64,000 nt of DNA, taken from the NCBI RefSeq assembly GCF_019100495.1, contig NZ_JAHRVA010000001.1:434001-498000 (forward strand). Direction: 5' to 3'. A model generated the notes under the pieces. The model was not told the DNA's origin. It saw only the letters and a list, made by a program, of their open reading frames with translations, and did no database searches. This DNA is from Falsochrobactrum tianjinense. Lineage in GTDB: Bacteria; Pseudomonadota; Alphaproteobacteria; Rhizobiales; Rhizobiaceae. Below, one piece after another: positions 7,589 through 19,709 of the stretch; the first letter of the stretch is position 1; each line of letters starts with the position of its first letter. Both the position numbers and the translations under genes were made by a program.

Positions 7589-10513
7589 ATGAAACAAGGC
7601 GATCATCTCTTTCTCGTTGACGGCTCTGGCTATATTTTCCGCGCCTATCATGCCCTGCCGCCGCTGACCCGCAAGTCGGATGGCCTGCCGGTGGGCGCGG
7701 TCGCAGGTTTCTGCAACATGCTCTGGAAGCTGCTCAAGGACGCACGCAATACGGATGTGGGTGTGGCTCCCACACATTTCGCGGTTATTTTTGACTATTC
7801 GTCAAAGACGTTCCGCAATGAGCTTTATCCCGAATATAAGGCCAATCGCACGGCTCCGCCCGAAGATCTCATTCCCCAATTCGGCCTTATCCGGCAGGCG
7901 ACCCGCGCCTTCAATCTTCCCTGCATCGAAAAACAGGGTTTTGAAGCCGACGATCTGATCGCAACCTATGCCCGCCTTGCCGAGCAGGCGGGCGGCGATG
8001 TCACCATCGTTTCGTCTGACAAGGACCTCATGCAACTCGTGACGCCACTAGTGTCCATGTATGACGGCATGAAGGACAAGCAGATTTCCATTCCCGAAGT
8101 CATCGAGAAATGGGGCGTTGCCCCGGAAAAGATGATCGATCTGCAATCGCTTACTGGCGACAGCACCGATAATATCCCCGGAATTCCCGGCATCGGTCCG
8201 AAAACGGCGGCGCAATTGCTCGAAGAATATGGTGATCTTGATACGCTGCTGGCTCGTGCGAGCGAGATCAAGCAGAACAAGCGCCGCGAGAATATCTTAG
8301 CCTTTGCCGATCAGACCAAACTTTCGCGACAGCTTGTCACGCTCAGGACGGACGTTCCACTCGACGTTCCGCTTGATGCACTGGTGTTGGAGCCTCAAAA
8401 CGGGCCGCGGCTGATCGGTTTTCTCAAGACGATGGAATTTACCACGCTCACCCGCCGCGTGGCCGAGGCAACCGATACGGATGCGTCGGCGGTCGAGCCA
8501 TCTCATGTCGAGACCGAATGGGGCGCGGATGCCCACGGCCCCGATATCGATGTGCCGGAAGGAGAGACATCGCAAGCTGCATCTGTTGGCGCTCATGCCG
8601 CAGCCGATGGCTATACGCCGCTTGATTTGGCGCAAAAGCGGGCATCGGATGGATTGGCGGAAAAGATCGACACAAGCGTCTATACCTGCATTCGCGATCT
8701 TGGAACGCTGAATCAATGGCTGGCCGAGGCGGTCGAAAATGGCCTTGTCGCTTTCGATACGGAAACGAACTCGCTCGATCCGATGCAGGCGGGACTGATC
8801 GGCTTTTCGCTGGCGCTTGCTCCGGGCAAGGCGGCCTATATCCCGCTTCAGCATAAGTCCGGTGCTGGCGACCTGCTTGGCGGCGGGATGGTCGAGGGGC
8901 AGATTCCGCTTGGTGAAGCGCTTGCTGCCCTGAAGCCGGTGCTTGAGGATCCGTCTGTCCTCAAGATCGCGCAAAACATGAAGTATGACTGGCTGGTCAT
9001 GCGCTGCCACGGCATCAATGCCGTTGCTTTCGACGATACGATGCTGATCTCCTATGTGCTGGACGCAGGTGTTGGCGGGCACGGCATGGACCCGCTGGCG
9101 GAGCGCTGGCTCGGACATACAACAATTCCCTACAAGGACGTGGCGGGTAGCGGCAGAAGTGCCGTGACCTTCGATATGGTCGATATCGACCGCGCCACGG
9201 CCTATGCGGCGGAAGATGCAGATGTCACCCTTCGTCTCTGGCAGGTACTCAAGCCGCGTCTGGCGGCAGAAGGACTGATGTCGGTCTATGAACGGCTCGA
9301 ACGCCCGCTGGTCGATGTGCTGGCGCGCATGGAAGAGCGCGGCATCTCGGTTGACCGACAGGTTCTCTCGCGTCTTTCCGGTGATCTGGCGCAGGCCGCC
9401 GCAGCTTTCGAGGACGAAATTTACGAGTTGGCGGGCGAGAAATTCACCATCGGTTCGCCCAAGCAGCTCGGGGATATTCTGTTCGGCAAGATGGGATTGC
9501 CGGGGGCTTCCAAGACCAAGACCGGCCAATGGTCCACCTCCGCGCAGGTATTGGAAGACCTTGCCGCCGCAGGCCATCCGCTGCCGCGCAAGATTGTTGA
9601 CTGGCGTCAGCTTACAAAGCTGAAATCCACCTACACCGACGCGCTGCCGGGTTTCATCAACCCGCAAACCAAGCGCGTTCACACGTCCTATGCGATGGCG
9701 TCGACCTCGACCGGTCGGTTGTCGTCATCCGATCCAAACTTGCAGAATATTCCGGTGCGCACCGCCGAAGGCCGCAAGATCAGGACCGCTTTCATTGCCG
9801 AACCAGGCAACAAGCTGATTTCTGCCGACTATAGTCAGATCGAACTGCGCGTATTGGCTCATGTGGCGGATATTGCGCAATTGAAACAGGCCTTTGCCGA
9901 CGGCGTCGATATTCACGCCATGACGGCATCGGAAATGTTCGGCGTGCCGGTGGAAGGGATGCCGTCCGAGGTGCGCCGTCGTGCCAAGGCGATCAATTTC
10001 GGCATCATCTATGGTATTTCCGCCTTCGGTCTTGCCAATCAGCTTTCGATTCCGCGCGAGGAGGCGGGTCAATATATACGCACCTATTTCGAGCGCTTCC
10101 CTGGCATCAAGGATTATATGGAAGCGACCAAGGCTTTCGCCCGCGAACATGGTTATGTCGAAACCATCTTCGGTCGCCGCGCCCATTATCCCGACATCAA
10201 GGCATCCAATGCGCAGGTGCGCGCCTTCAACGAACGTGCGGCCATCAATGCGCCCATTCAGGGATCGGCGGCTGACATTATCCGCCGCGCCATGATCCGC
10301 ATGGAAGACGCGTTAGCGGCAGAAAGACTCGCCGCGCGCATGTTATTGCAAGTGCATGACGAACTGATCTTTGAAGTACCGGAAGAGGAGGTGGAGAGAA
10401 CCATCCCCGTGGTGCGCCATATCATGGAAAATGCGGCCATGCCCGCAGTATCGCTTACCGTGCCATTGCATGTCGATGCGCGTGCGGCGCATAACTGGGA
10501 TGAGGCACATTAG
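7589..10513 (+). CDS. polA: DNA polymerase I
   Basis: Removes RNA primers and fills gaps in replication and repair. The 974-residue product has a 5'-3' FEN-type nuclease domain (DGSGYIFRAYHALPP, VIFDYSSKTFRNELYPEYK, FEADDLIATYAR and the GIPGIGPKTAAQLL helix-hairpin-helix), a 3'-5' proofreading domain with intact acidic residues (VAFDTETNSLDP), and the polymerase domain with motif A (SADYSQIELRVLAH), motif B (RRRAKAINFGIIYG) and motif C (QVHDELIFEV). An insertion of about 60 variable residues separates the nuclease and proofreading domains. The start has AAGGACC upstream. The DEAD-box helicase gene follows after 140 bp. Confidence 0.98.
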   Translation: MKQGDHLFLVDGSGYIFRAYHALPPLTRKSDGLPVGAVAGFCNMLWKLLKDARNTDVGVAPTHFAVIFDYSSKTFRNELYPEYKANRTAPPEDLIPQFGLIRQATRAFNLPCIEKQGFEADDLIATYARLAEQAGGDVTIVSSDKDLMQLVTPLVSMYDGMKDKQISIPEVIEKWGVAPEKMIDLQSLTGDSTDNIPGIPGIGPKTAAQLLEEYGDLDTLLARASEIKQNKRRENILAFADQTKLSRQLVTLRTDVPLDVPLDALVLEPQNGPRLIGFLKTMEFTTLTRRVAEATDTDASAVEPSHVETEWGADAHGPDIDVPEGETSQAASVGAHAAADGYTPLDLAQKRASDGLAEKIDTSVYTCIRDLGTLNQWLAEAVENGLVAFDTETNSLDPMQAGLIGFSLALAPGKAAYIPLQHKSGAGDLLGGGMVEGQIPLGEALAALKPVLEDPSVLKIAQNMKYDWLVMRCHGINAVAFDDTMLISYVLDAGVGGHGMDPLAERWLGHTTIPYKDVAGSGRSAVTFDMVDIDRATAYAAEDADVTLRLWQVLKPRLAAEGLMSVYERLERPLVDVLARMEERGISVDRQVLSRLSGDLAQAAAAFEDEIYELAGEKFTIGSPKQLGDILFGKMGLPGASKTKTGQWSTSAQVLEDLAAAGHPLPRKIVDWRQLTKLKSTYTDALPGFINPQTKRVHTSYAMASTSTGRLSSSDPNLQNIPVRTAEGRKIRTAFIAEPGNKLISADYSQIELRVLAHVADIAQLKQAFADGVDIHAMTASEMFGVPVEGMPSEVRRRAKAINFGIIYGISAFGLANQLSIPREEAGQYIRTYFERFPGIKDYMEATKAFAREHGYVETIFGRRAHYPDIKASNAQVRAFNERAAINAPIQGSAADIIRRAMIRMEDALAAERLAARMLLQVHDELIFEVPEEEVERTIPVVRHIMENAAMPAVSLTVPLHVDARAAHNWDEAH

Positions 10514-10653
10514 GGGCTGACCCGGTTGACCTGAGCGGCCCGACCCTATAGGAAAAGCGCAATTCTGTTGCTTCGGTAGTCGCCGGCGGGTCGTGAACAT
10601 TGGGTTTGCGGCCAATGGGTATGCGGCTTGAGAAGCTTTTGTGAAAGTCATTC

Positions 10654-12441
10654 ATGTCTCTGCCCGAAACCATCGCTCCGGCTCTTTCCGGGGCAATAGC
10701 CGCTCGCGGTTATAATACGCTCACCGCTGTCCAGAATGCCGTTCTGGCTCCCGAAACGCTTGATGCCGATCTGCTCGTTTCCGCGCAGACCGGCTCCGGC
10801 AAGACCGTTGCATTCGGTCTTGCCATGGCTTCCACCATCCTTGGTGATGAACTGCGCTTCGGTAATCCCGAAGCCCCGCTTGCCATAATTATCGCGCCGA
10901 CGCGCGAACTGGCGCTTCAGGTGCGCCGCGAACTGGAATGGCTTTATGCCGATACCGGCGCGCGGATTGCTTCCTGCGTTGGCGGCATGGATATTCGCAC
11001 TGAACGCCGGGCGCTGGAACGCGGTTCGCATATCGTCGTCGGCACGCCGGGACGCCTGCGCGACCACATCACTCGTTCGGCGCTCGACATGTCGGCGCTG
11101 CGGGTTGTCGTGCTCGATGAAGCCGACGAAATGCTTGATATGGGTTTCCGCGAGGATCTGGAGTTTATTCTCGGTGAAGCTCCGGCGGATCGCCGCACGC
11201 TGATGTTCTCCGCAACGGTGCCAAAGCCGATTGCCCAGCTTGCCAAGCGTTTCCAGAATAATGCGCTGCGCATTTCGGCCGCTGGTGAAGCGGGGCAACA
11301 CGCCGACATCGATTATTTTGCTATGCCGGTTCCGCCGCATGAGCGCGACCATGCGGTCATCAACACACTGCTTTATTACGATGCGCAGAACTCCATCATT
11401 TTCTGTTCCACCCGCGAAGCGGTGAAACACATGGCAAGCCGCCTTTCCAATCGCGGTTTTGCTGTGGTGGCGCTATCGGGCGAGTTGAGTCAGGCCGAGC
11501 GCAACAATGCGCTCCAGTCGATGCGCGACGGGCGCGCCCGCGTCTGCGTGGCAACGGACGTTGCCGCGCGTGGCATCGATCTGCCCAATCTCGATCTGGT
11601 CATTCATGCCGATCTTCCGACCAATGCCGAGACGATGCTGCACCGCAGTGGTCGTACCGGGCGCGCGGGCCGCAAGGGTACCTGCGTGCTGGTTGTACCT
11701 TTCTCACGCCGTCGTATTGCAGAACGCCTTCTGCATATGGCGAAGCTCGACGCGCAGACAGTGCCGGCCCCTAGCATCGCAGCCGTTCAAGCTAAAAACA
11801 ATGAGCGCATTCTCAACGGCGAAGCCTTCAATCAGCCGGTTGAAGAGGAGCATCAGGACCTGCTCAAGGCGCTTCTGGAGCGCTATACGCCGGAGCAGCT
11901 TGCCGGGGCCTATCTCAATCGCGAACTTTCGCTTGCACCCGCACCGGAAGAATTGTCCGATGCGCCGGTTCATCCGATCGGCGGTAAAAGACTCCATGAT
12001 CGCTTTGAGAAAAACGATCGTTTCAACCGCCGCGAACAAGGCGAGCCGGGCGAGCGTTTCGACCGCAACGCCCGCTTCGATGGCGTGTGGTTCTCGGTTT
12101 CAGCGGGCCGCAAGCATCGCGCCGATCCGAAATGGCTGCTGCCGTTGATCTGCAAGGCTGGCGACGTGTCCAAGCGCGATGTTGGTTCGATCAAGATATT
12201 CGACAACGAAACCCGCTTTGAAATTTCAGCTTCCAAGGCTGATGAGTTCCGTCGATCGGTCGAAGAACGCGGCACCGGCGAAAAGGGTCTGGTGATCCGT
12301 ACGGCTGTGGCAGGCGCTGGCGGTGACGCTGCTCCGCGCGAGGGCAAGGGTAGCTTCAAGCCGCGCGGCGACAAGTTCAAGGGCGACTTCAAGAAGCCTG
12401 GCAAGAAATTCGACGGCGGCAAAAAGCGCCGCGAAGACTAA
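10654..12441 (+). CDS. DEAD-box RNA helicase with DbpA-like RNA-binding domain
   Basis: An ATP-dependent RNA helicase of 595 residues, probably in ribosome assembly or RNA decay. Motifs in order: Q-motif region, SAQTGSGKT (I), PTRELALQV (Ia), GTPGRL (Ib), DEADEMLDMGF (II), SAT (III), ARGIDLP (V) and HRSGRTGRAGRKG (VI). A domain at about 470-545 (FDGVWFSVSAGRKHRADPKW...GDVSKRDVGSIKI) matches the DbpA/CsdA C-terminal RNA-binding fold, and the last 40 residues form a Lys/Gly-rich basic tail. It resembles CsdA/DeaD and DbpA; I leave the symbol blank. It converges on gyrB with a shared terminator. Confidence 0.94.
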   Translation: MSLPETIAPALSGAIAARGYNTLTAVQNAVLAPETLDADLLVSAQTGSGKTVAFGLAMASTILGDELRFGNPEAPLAIIIAPTRELALQVRRELEWLYADTGARIASCVGGMDIRTERRALERGSHIVVGTPGRLRDHITRSALDMSALRVVVLDEADEMLDMGFREDLEFILGEAPADRRTLMFSATVPKPIAQLAKRFQNNALRISAAGEAGQHADIDYFAMPVPPHERDHAVINTLLYYDAQNSIIFCSTREAVKHMASRLSNRGFAVVALSGELSQAERNNALQSMRDGRARVCVATDVAARGIDLPNLDLVIHADLPTNAETMLHRSGRTGRAGRKGTCVLVVPFSRRRIAERLLHMAKLDAQTVPAPSIAAVQAKNNERILNGEAFNQPVEEEHQDLLKALLERYTPEQLAGAYLNRELSLAPAPEELSDAPVHPIGGKRLHDRFEKNDRFNRREQGEPGERFDRNARFDGVWFSVSAGRKHRADPKWLLPLICKAGDVSKRDVGSIKIFDNETRFEISASKADEFRRSVEERGTGEKGLVIRTAVAGAGGDAAPREGKGSFKPRGDKFKGDFKKPGKKFDGGKKRRED

Positions 12442-12453
12442 GCTGCAATCCAA

Positions 12454-12481
12454 AAAAAGCCCCGGAAATCCGGGGCTTTTT
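12454..12481. terminator. Bidirectional terminator between the helicase gene and gyrB
   Basis: AAAAAGCCCCGGA-AA-TCCGGGGCTTTTT: an 8-bp GC stem flanked by A5 and T5, so it can terminate transcripts from both sides. Confidence 0.92.
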
Positions 12482-12485
12482 CGTA

Positions 12486-15002
<2,517 letters not shown>

Positions 15003-15023
15003 TCACACGACAAACATGGCTTT

Positions 15024-15052
15024 AATATAGGCGCTTGCGTCTGATTCTCCAA
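15024..15052 (-). promoter_or_regulatory. Candidate sigma-70 promoter for gyrB
   Basis: On the minus strand TTGGAG, a 17-bp spacer, then TATATT. It sits about 97-125 bp upstream of the gyrB ATG. The -10 is close to consensus and the -35 matches in its TTG. Confidence 0.5.
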
Positions 15053-15196
15053 ATTTTGCAGCCCAATTTGCCGGGGATTCCGGTGCTTTGGCCACAGAAC
15101 GGCGATAGCGCTGGCACGGGGCGTCTGGATACGTCACAATTGCCGCTTATATCATCTTGATGGCATTCGAATTTCTTCACATATGAGGAACGCCTG

Positions 15197-16591
15197 ATGG
15201 AAGCAGCCGCCGCAATGATGCAGAACTCGACGCCCTTCGTACCGCCTGCGCCACGACCGCGTGACAAGCCTGTCGGGCGTTTCGAGATGATGCGCGTTGT
15301 CTATCGTAATCCGCTCGAACTCTGGGGCGAGCCTTCCTATAATGAACCATGGGTCAAGGTAAGCTGGTTCGGCATGAGGACGATCATCGCCAACGATCCG
15401 GGGCTTATCCGCCACGTGTTGGTGGACAATGCCTCCAATTATCCGATGTCCGCCATCCGCCAGCGTGTGCTGCGCCCGCTTCTGCGAGACGGTCTCCTGA
15501 CGGCTGAAGGGCAAGTCTGGAAGCGCTCGCGCAAGGCCATGGCTCCGATCTTCACCCCGCGCCATATCAACGGTTTCGCGCAGACCATGCGCGACCGCTC
15601 GCGCCTTTTTGTCGAACGTTACAAGACGTCGGGCACGATTACCGATGTCGCGCATGACATGACGCTTTTGACATACGACATTCTGGCCGAAACGCTGTTC
15701 TCGGGCGAGATTGCAGGTGATCCGAACGATTTCGCGCGTCAGATCGACAAATTGTTCGAAACCATGGGGCGCGTCGATCCGTTCGACCTTCTGGGCCTGC
15801 CGGACTGGTTGCCGCGCTTCACGCGGCTGCGCGGCCAGCAATCGCTGGGCTTCTTTCGCGAGCTTGTTTCGGAAACCATCGCTCTGCGCAAGGCACGCAT
15901 GGACAAGGGCGAGGATGTGCCGAACGATTTTCTGACGCTGCTCTTGCGCGCCGAAGGGCCTGAAGGCTTGAGCCGGGCCGAGATCGAGGACAACATCATC
16001 ACCTTTATTGGTGCGGGTCATGAAACCACCGCCCGCGCACTTGGCTGGACGCTCTATCTGCTTGCCAAGGCACCTCATGAGCGCGAACAGGTCGAGGTGG
16101 AAATCGATGGATTTTTCGCACAGGGCGGACGTGATGTGCCATCGCACGAATGGCTGGCGAAATTACCCTTCACCCGCGCTGCCTTCGAGGAGGCGATGCG
16201 GCTTTACCCACCCGCGCCTTCGATCAACCGCGAAGCTGCGACCGACGACAGCTATGGCGATCTGAAAATCGAGAAGGGCACCACCATTCTGGTGATGCCC
16301 TGGGTCATCCATCGCCACCGGCTTTATTGGGACCAGCCGGATGCCTTCATGCCGGATCGCTTCTGGCCGGAAAACCGCGAGCGGCTCGACCGTTTTCAGT
16401 ATCTGCCCTTTGGCGCAGGCCCGCGCGTCTGTATCGGCGCGAGCTTCGCATTGCAGGAGGCTGTCATCGCATTGGCTACGCTGCTTGACGGTCGCCGCTT
16501 CGACGTGCTGGAAACCACAAAGCCATGGCCGGTGCAGAAGCTGACGACGCAGCCGCAGGGCGGCTTGCCGATGAAGGTGATCAGGCGCTGA
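15197..16591 (+). CDS. Cytochrome P450
   Basis: A haem-thiolate monooxygenase of 464 residues. Key motifs: I-helix oxygen-activation site GAGHETTARAL, K-helix ExxR in EEAMRLYPP, and the haem loop FGAGPRVCIG with the ligating Cys. There is no N-terminal membrane anchor, so it is soluble and needs separate redox partners; no ferredoxin or reductase gene is next to it. The substrate is unknown; the overall pattern resembles fatty-acid or alkane-type P450s of rhizobia. GAGG precedes the ATG. Its 3' end overlaps the convergent fghA gene by 11 bp. Confidence 0.95.
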   Translation: MEAAAAMMQNSTPFVPPAPRPRDKPVGRFEMMRVVYRNPLELWGEPSYNEPWVKVSWFGMRTIIANDPGLIRHVLVDNASNYPMSAIRQRVLRPLLRDGLLTAEGQVWKRSRKAMAPIFTPRHINGFAQTMRDRSRLFVERYKTSGTITDVAHDMTLLTYDILAETLFSGEIAGDPNDFARQIDKLFETMGRVDPFDLLGLPDWLPRFTRLRGQQSLGFFRELVSETIALRKARMDKGEDVPNDFLTLLLRAEGPEGLSRAEIEDNIITFIGAGHETTARALGWTLYLLAKAPHEREQVEVEIDGFFAQGGRDVPSHEWLAKLPFTRAAFEEAMRLYPPAPSINREAATDDSYGDLKIEKGTTILVMPWVIHRHRLYWDQPDAFMPDRFWPENRERLDRFQYLPFGAGPRVCIGASFALQEAVIALATLLDGRRFDVLETTKPWPVQKLTTQPQGGLPMKVIRR

Positions 16592-17426
16592 TGAGCCTCT
16601 CGGAGTGCCAGCGGATGTGGTCCTCCATAAAGGTCGAGATGAAGAAATAGGAATGGTCATAGCCCTCGCGCATATTGAGCGTGAGTGGAATACCGGCTTT
16701 CTTGCACGCCTCTTCCAGAAGCCATGGGCGTAAGCCCTCATTGAGAAAACCATCCGCCGTACCCTGATCGACAAGAATTTCCGGAAACCGGTATCCGTCC
16801 TCAATCAGCAGCGTCGTATCATATGGGCGCCATGCGCGTTCTTCCATGCCCAGATATTTTTCCAGAGCCGGTTTCGACCAGCCAGCCGTCGAAGGCTGAA
16901 CGATTGGCGCGAAGGCTGACACGGATTTGAAACGGTCGGGGTTTTTCAGCGCAATGGTCAAGGCACCGTGTCCGCCCATGGAGTGGCCGGTGATCGCCTG
17001 CCGTGCCATGTCGAGCGGAAACTCTGTTGCGACCAGATCGGTCAGTTCTTGTGTGATGTAGCTGTACATCTGGTAGTTTCGGGCGAAAGGTTCCTGTGTC
17101 GCATCGACATAGAAGCCCGCACCCTTGCCGAATTGCCAGTTGTCGGGTTCGTCTGGAATATCGTCGCCGCGTGGACTTGTATCCGGGCAAATGACGGCAA
17201 TTCCCAGTTCCGCGGCCATTTGGCGATATTCGCCCTTGTCCATCACGTTCTGATGTGTGCAGGTGAGGCCGGAAAGATACCACAGAACCGGCACCGGACC
17301 GTCGGCGGCCTGCGGCGGGAGGAAGACGGAAAAGGTCATATCGCACTGGCAGCTTTCGCTCTTGTGGCGATAGACGCCTTGCGTTCCGCCAAAGCATTTT
17401 GCGGTCGAAATCGTTTCCATGGACAT
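16581..17426 (-). CDS. fghA: S-formylglutathione hydrolase
   Basis: Hydrolyses S-formylglutathione to formate and glutathione, the second step of glutathione-dependent formaldehyde oxidation. 281 residues, esterase D fold. The catalytic triad is visible: nucleophile Ser in GHSMGGHGAL, Asp in DQGTADGFL and His in GYDHSYFFI. The N-terminus (CFGGTQGVYRHKSESCQCDMTFSVFLPP) is typical of the family. The start is supported by GGAG 8 nt upstream. It is the last gene of the frmR-adhC operon and begins 3 bp after the DUF1345 stop. Confidence 0.96.
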   Translation of the reverse strand: MSMETISTAKCFGGTQGVYRHKSESCQCDMTFSVFLPPQAADGPVPVLWYLSGLTCTHQNVMDKGEYRQMAAELGIAVICPDTSPRGDDIPDEPDNWQFGKGAGFYVDATQEPFARNYQMYSYITQELTDLVATEFPLDMARQAITGHSMGGHGALTIALKNPDRFKSVSAFAPIVQPSTAGWSKPALEKYLGMEERAWRPYDTTLLIEDGYRFPEILVDQGTADGFLNEGLRPWLLEEACKKAGIPLTLNMREGYDHSYFFISTFMEDHIRWHSERLISA

Positions 17427-17429
17427 TTT

Positions 17430-18086
17430 CTAGCTCCCGAGTGCGACCGCGACATTGACCGATGCGGCGACGAGGACGGTGTTGAAGAAGAACGATACGA
17501 TGCTATGCAGCAATGTGATTTTTCGCATCGCGGTAGTTGTGACATTCGTGTCAGAAGTCTGGGCCGTCATGCCTATGACATAGGCATAATAGGTGAAATC
17601 CCAGCCCGAAGGCTCGGGAGTGCCGGGAAATTCGAAGCCGCCGCGGTGACGGCTCGCATGGCTTGAATCGTCGCCCGCGGGCTCTTCCGGCTGCCAGTAG
17701 ACATGGGCATAGTGAATGGCCGTCATCATGTGAATCGTGCACCAGCCGAGCGGCACCGAGGCAAGCGTCATGACCAGTGCGAAGATGTCGGCCTTCGGTT
17801 GCTGGTTTATGAGGATGAACAGCGAAACAATCGCGACAATGACAGTCGCAAATGTCACCAGAAAGATAATCCAGACCGGCTCGTCGGTGCTGGCCGCGTG
17901 CTTTTTCAGATAGGCCGCGGTGAGCTTCGGCAAGGCCGTCATCGCCAGGACCAGATATAGCACGAAAAAGCAGTTTGCCCCGATGACGGGCGCAAGCGGG
18001 CTTTTTAGAATCCAGGCAATGATGAAGGCCGCTGCGCCGCCGGCTGCCGCGAGATAAAACGACACATGACGGTGCAGGAGATACAT
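17430..18086 (-). CDS. DUF1345 integral membrane protein
   Basis: A membrane protein of 218 residues with about five transmembrane helices. The segment MTAQTSDTNVTTTAMRKITLLHSIVSFFFNTVLVAA near the C-terminus is characteristic of the DUF1345 family, whose function is not established. Its ATG overlaps the stop of the acetyltransferase gene in a TGATG, so translation is probably coupled. Lying inside the formaldehyde operon it would be induced by formaldehyde; a link to transport or membrane protection is only inference. Confidence 0.88.
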   Translation of the reverse strand: MYLLHRHVSFYLAAAGGAAAFIIAWILKSPLAPVIGANCFFVLYLVLAMTALPKLTAAYLKKHAASTDEPVWIIFLVTFATVIVAIVSLFILINQQPKADIFALVMTLASVPLGWCTIHMMTAIHYAHVYWQPEEPAGDDSSHASRHRGGFEFPGTPEPSGWDFTYYAYVIGMTAQTSDTNVTTTAMRKITLLHSIVSFFFNTVLVAASVNVAVALGS

Positions 18087-18556
18087 CAGGCTTCTGCTCC
18101 CTGCGGTTCGAGCCGCATATCGACGTGCGGAATACCATCTTCCAGATATTCGTCAGAAATCGCAACGAAGCCGAACGAGCCATAGAATTTTTGCAAATGG
18201 CTTTGCCCGCCAAGTTCGGCTGGAAGGCCGGGAAAATGCGTCCGCACGAATTCTACCGCTTCTTTCATGAGCCGCTGGCCAAGCTTGTCGCCGCGATAAT
18301 CGGGCGCCACGACGACGCGCCCGATCTTCACCGGCTTATTTCCTTCCGGCGGCAGAACCCGCAGACTTGCTGCGAGTTCATCACCATCCAGAATACGCAG
18401 GTGAAAAGCGCCGATATCCCTGCCGTCGATTTCCGGATAGGGGCATTTCTGTTCGACCACGAAGACATCCATACGCAGCTTCAGCAGAGCGTAAAGCGCA
18501 CGGGGGGACATGTCATCGAGCACGTCCCACCGGGATATGAGTGCCTTTTCCTGCAT
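18086..18556 (-). CDS. ElaA-like GNAT acetyltransferase
   Basis: A GNAT-fold N-acetyltransferase of 156 residues. Family marks: LKLRMDVFVVEQKCPYPEIDGRD, the acetyl-CoA-binding GRVVVAPDYRGDKLGQRLM (RGxxLG), HLQKFYGSFGF and a final EDGIPHVDM, all matching the ElaA group. The substrate is unknown. The ATG at 18554-18556 overlaps the adhC stop (TGATG) and has no separate ribosome binding site, so translation likely depends on adhC. An in-frame TTG one codon earlier is less likely. It lies between adhC and DUF1345 in the formaldehyde operon. Confidence 0.9.
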   Translation of the reverse strand: MQEKALISRWDVLDDMSPRALYALLKLRMDVFVVEQKCPYPEIDGRDIGAFHLRILDGDELAASLRVLPPEGNKPVKIGRVVVAPDYRGDKLGQRLMKEAVEFVRTHFPGLPAELGGQSHLQKFYGSFGFVAISDEYLEDGIPHVDMRLEPQGAEA

Positions 18557-19668
18557 CAATATACCACGACAGAACGGATGGATTTGCCTTCATGCATGAG
18601 GTCAAAGGCGGTGTTGATTTCGTCGAGCGGCATGGTGTGGGTGATAAGATCATCAATGTTGATCTTGCCTTCCATGTACCAGTCAACGATCTTCGGAACG
18701 TCCGTGCGTCCGCGCGCGCCGCCAAAGGCCGTACCCTTCCAGACGCGCCCGGTGACGAGCTGGAACGGACGCGTGGCGATTTCCTTGCCCGCTTCCGCCA
18801 CACCGATGATGATCGATTCACCCCAGCCGCGATGGCAGCATTCCAGCGCCTGACGCATGACGTCGGTATTGCCGGTGGCATCGAAGGAATAGTCCGCACC
18901 GCCATCGGTCAGGTCTTGAATGGCCTGCACCACCTTGTCGTTGCCAATCTCGCGCGGGTTGATGAAGTCGGTCATGCCGAACTTCTTCGCCATTTCCACC
19001 TTGGCCGGATTGATGTCCACGCCGATGATCTTGTCCGCGCCGACCATGCGCGCACCCTGAATGACATTGAGACCGATGCCGCCGAGGCCGAACACAACGA
19101 CATTGGAACCCGGACGAACCTTCGCCGTGTAAATCACTGCACCGATGCCCGTCGTAACACCGCAGCCGATATAACAAATCTTGTCGAAAGGCGCATCTTC
19201 GCGCACCTTGGCGACGGCGATTTCCGGCAAAACAGTAAAGTTCGAGAAGGTCGAGCAGCCCATATAATGGAACACTTCACCGCCATCGCAGGAGAAGCGG
19301 GTGGTGCGGTCCGGCATCAGACCCTGCCCCTGCGTTGCGCGGATCGAGGTGCAGAGGTTCGAACGCTGGGACAGGCAGGTTTTGCACTGGCGGCATTCGG
19401 GCGTGTAAAGCGGAATGACGTGATCGCCCGGCTTGACCGAGGTCACGCCTGCGCCCACTTCGCGCACGATACCCGCACCTTCATGGCCGAGGATCGCCGG
19501 GAATTTTCCTTCCGAATCGAGGCCGGAGAGCGTATAGGCGTCGGTATGGCAAATGCCCGTCGCCATGATTTCGACCAGCACCTCGCCAGCGCGGGGTCCC
19601 CCGATCTCGACTGTTTCAATGGTGAGTGGCTTTTTTGCCTCCCACGCGACAGCTGCGCGTGACTTCAT
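18556..19668 (-). CDS. adhC: S-(hydroxymethyl)glutathione dehydrogenase / class III alcohol dehydrogenase
   Basis: Oxidises S-hydroxymethylglutathione (formaldehyde plus glutathione) to S-formylglutathione with NAD. 370 residues, the usual length. Seen are the catalytic zinc ligands ([19 protein letters not shown] and a later Cys), the structural zinc lobe with four cysteines ([17 protein letters not shown]) and the Rossmann motif [15 protein letters not shown]. Also called frmA, flhA or gfa. It lies 41 bp downstream of frmR and heads the enzyme genes; fghA at the operon end supplies the next reaction. Confidence 0.97.
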   Translation of the reverse strand: MKSRAAVAWEAKKPLTIETVEIGGPRAGEVLVEIMATGICHTDAYTLSGLDSEGKFPAILGHEGAGIVREVGAGVTSVKPGDHVIPLYTPECRQCKTCLSQRSNLCTSIRATQGQGLMPDRTTRFSCDGGEVFHYMGCSTFSNFTVLPEIAVAKVREDAPFDKICYIGCGVTTGIGAVIYTAKVRPGSNVVVFGLGGIGLNVIQGARMVGADKIIGVDINPAKVEMAKKFGMTDFINPREIGNDKVVQAIQDLTDGGADYSFDATGNTDVMRQALECCHRGWGESIIIGVAEAGKEIATRPFQLVTGRVWKGTAFGGARGRTDVPKIVDWYMEGKINIDDLITHTMPLDEINTAFDLMHEGKSIRSVVVY

Positions 19669-19709
19669 GACGATGTTTCTCCCTTTCAGTCTATCTTAGT
19701 TCAACGCAC

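Noticed and set aside
8297-9682. A 461-codon minus-strand frame antisense to polA
   Set aside because: Shadow of the polymerase I reading frame; no ribosome site and no recognisable protein features.
10514-10560. TTGACC...TATAGG promoter for the DEAD-box gene
   Set aside because: The spacer is only 15 bp and the -10 is weak, so the call is not supported.
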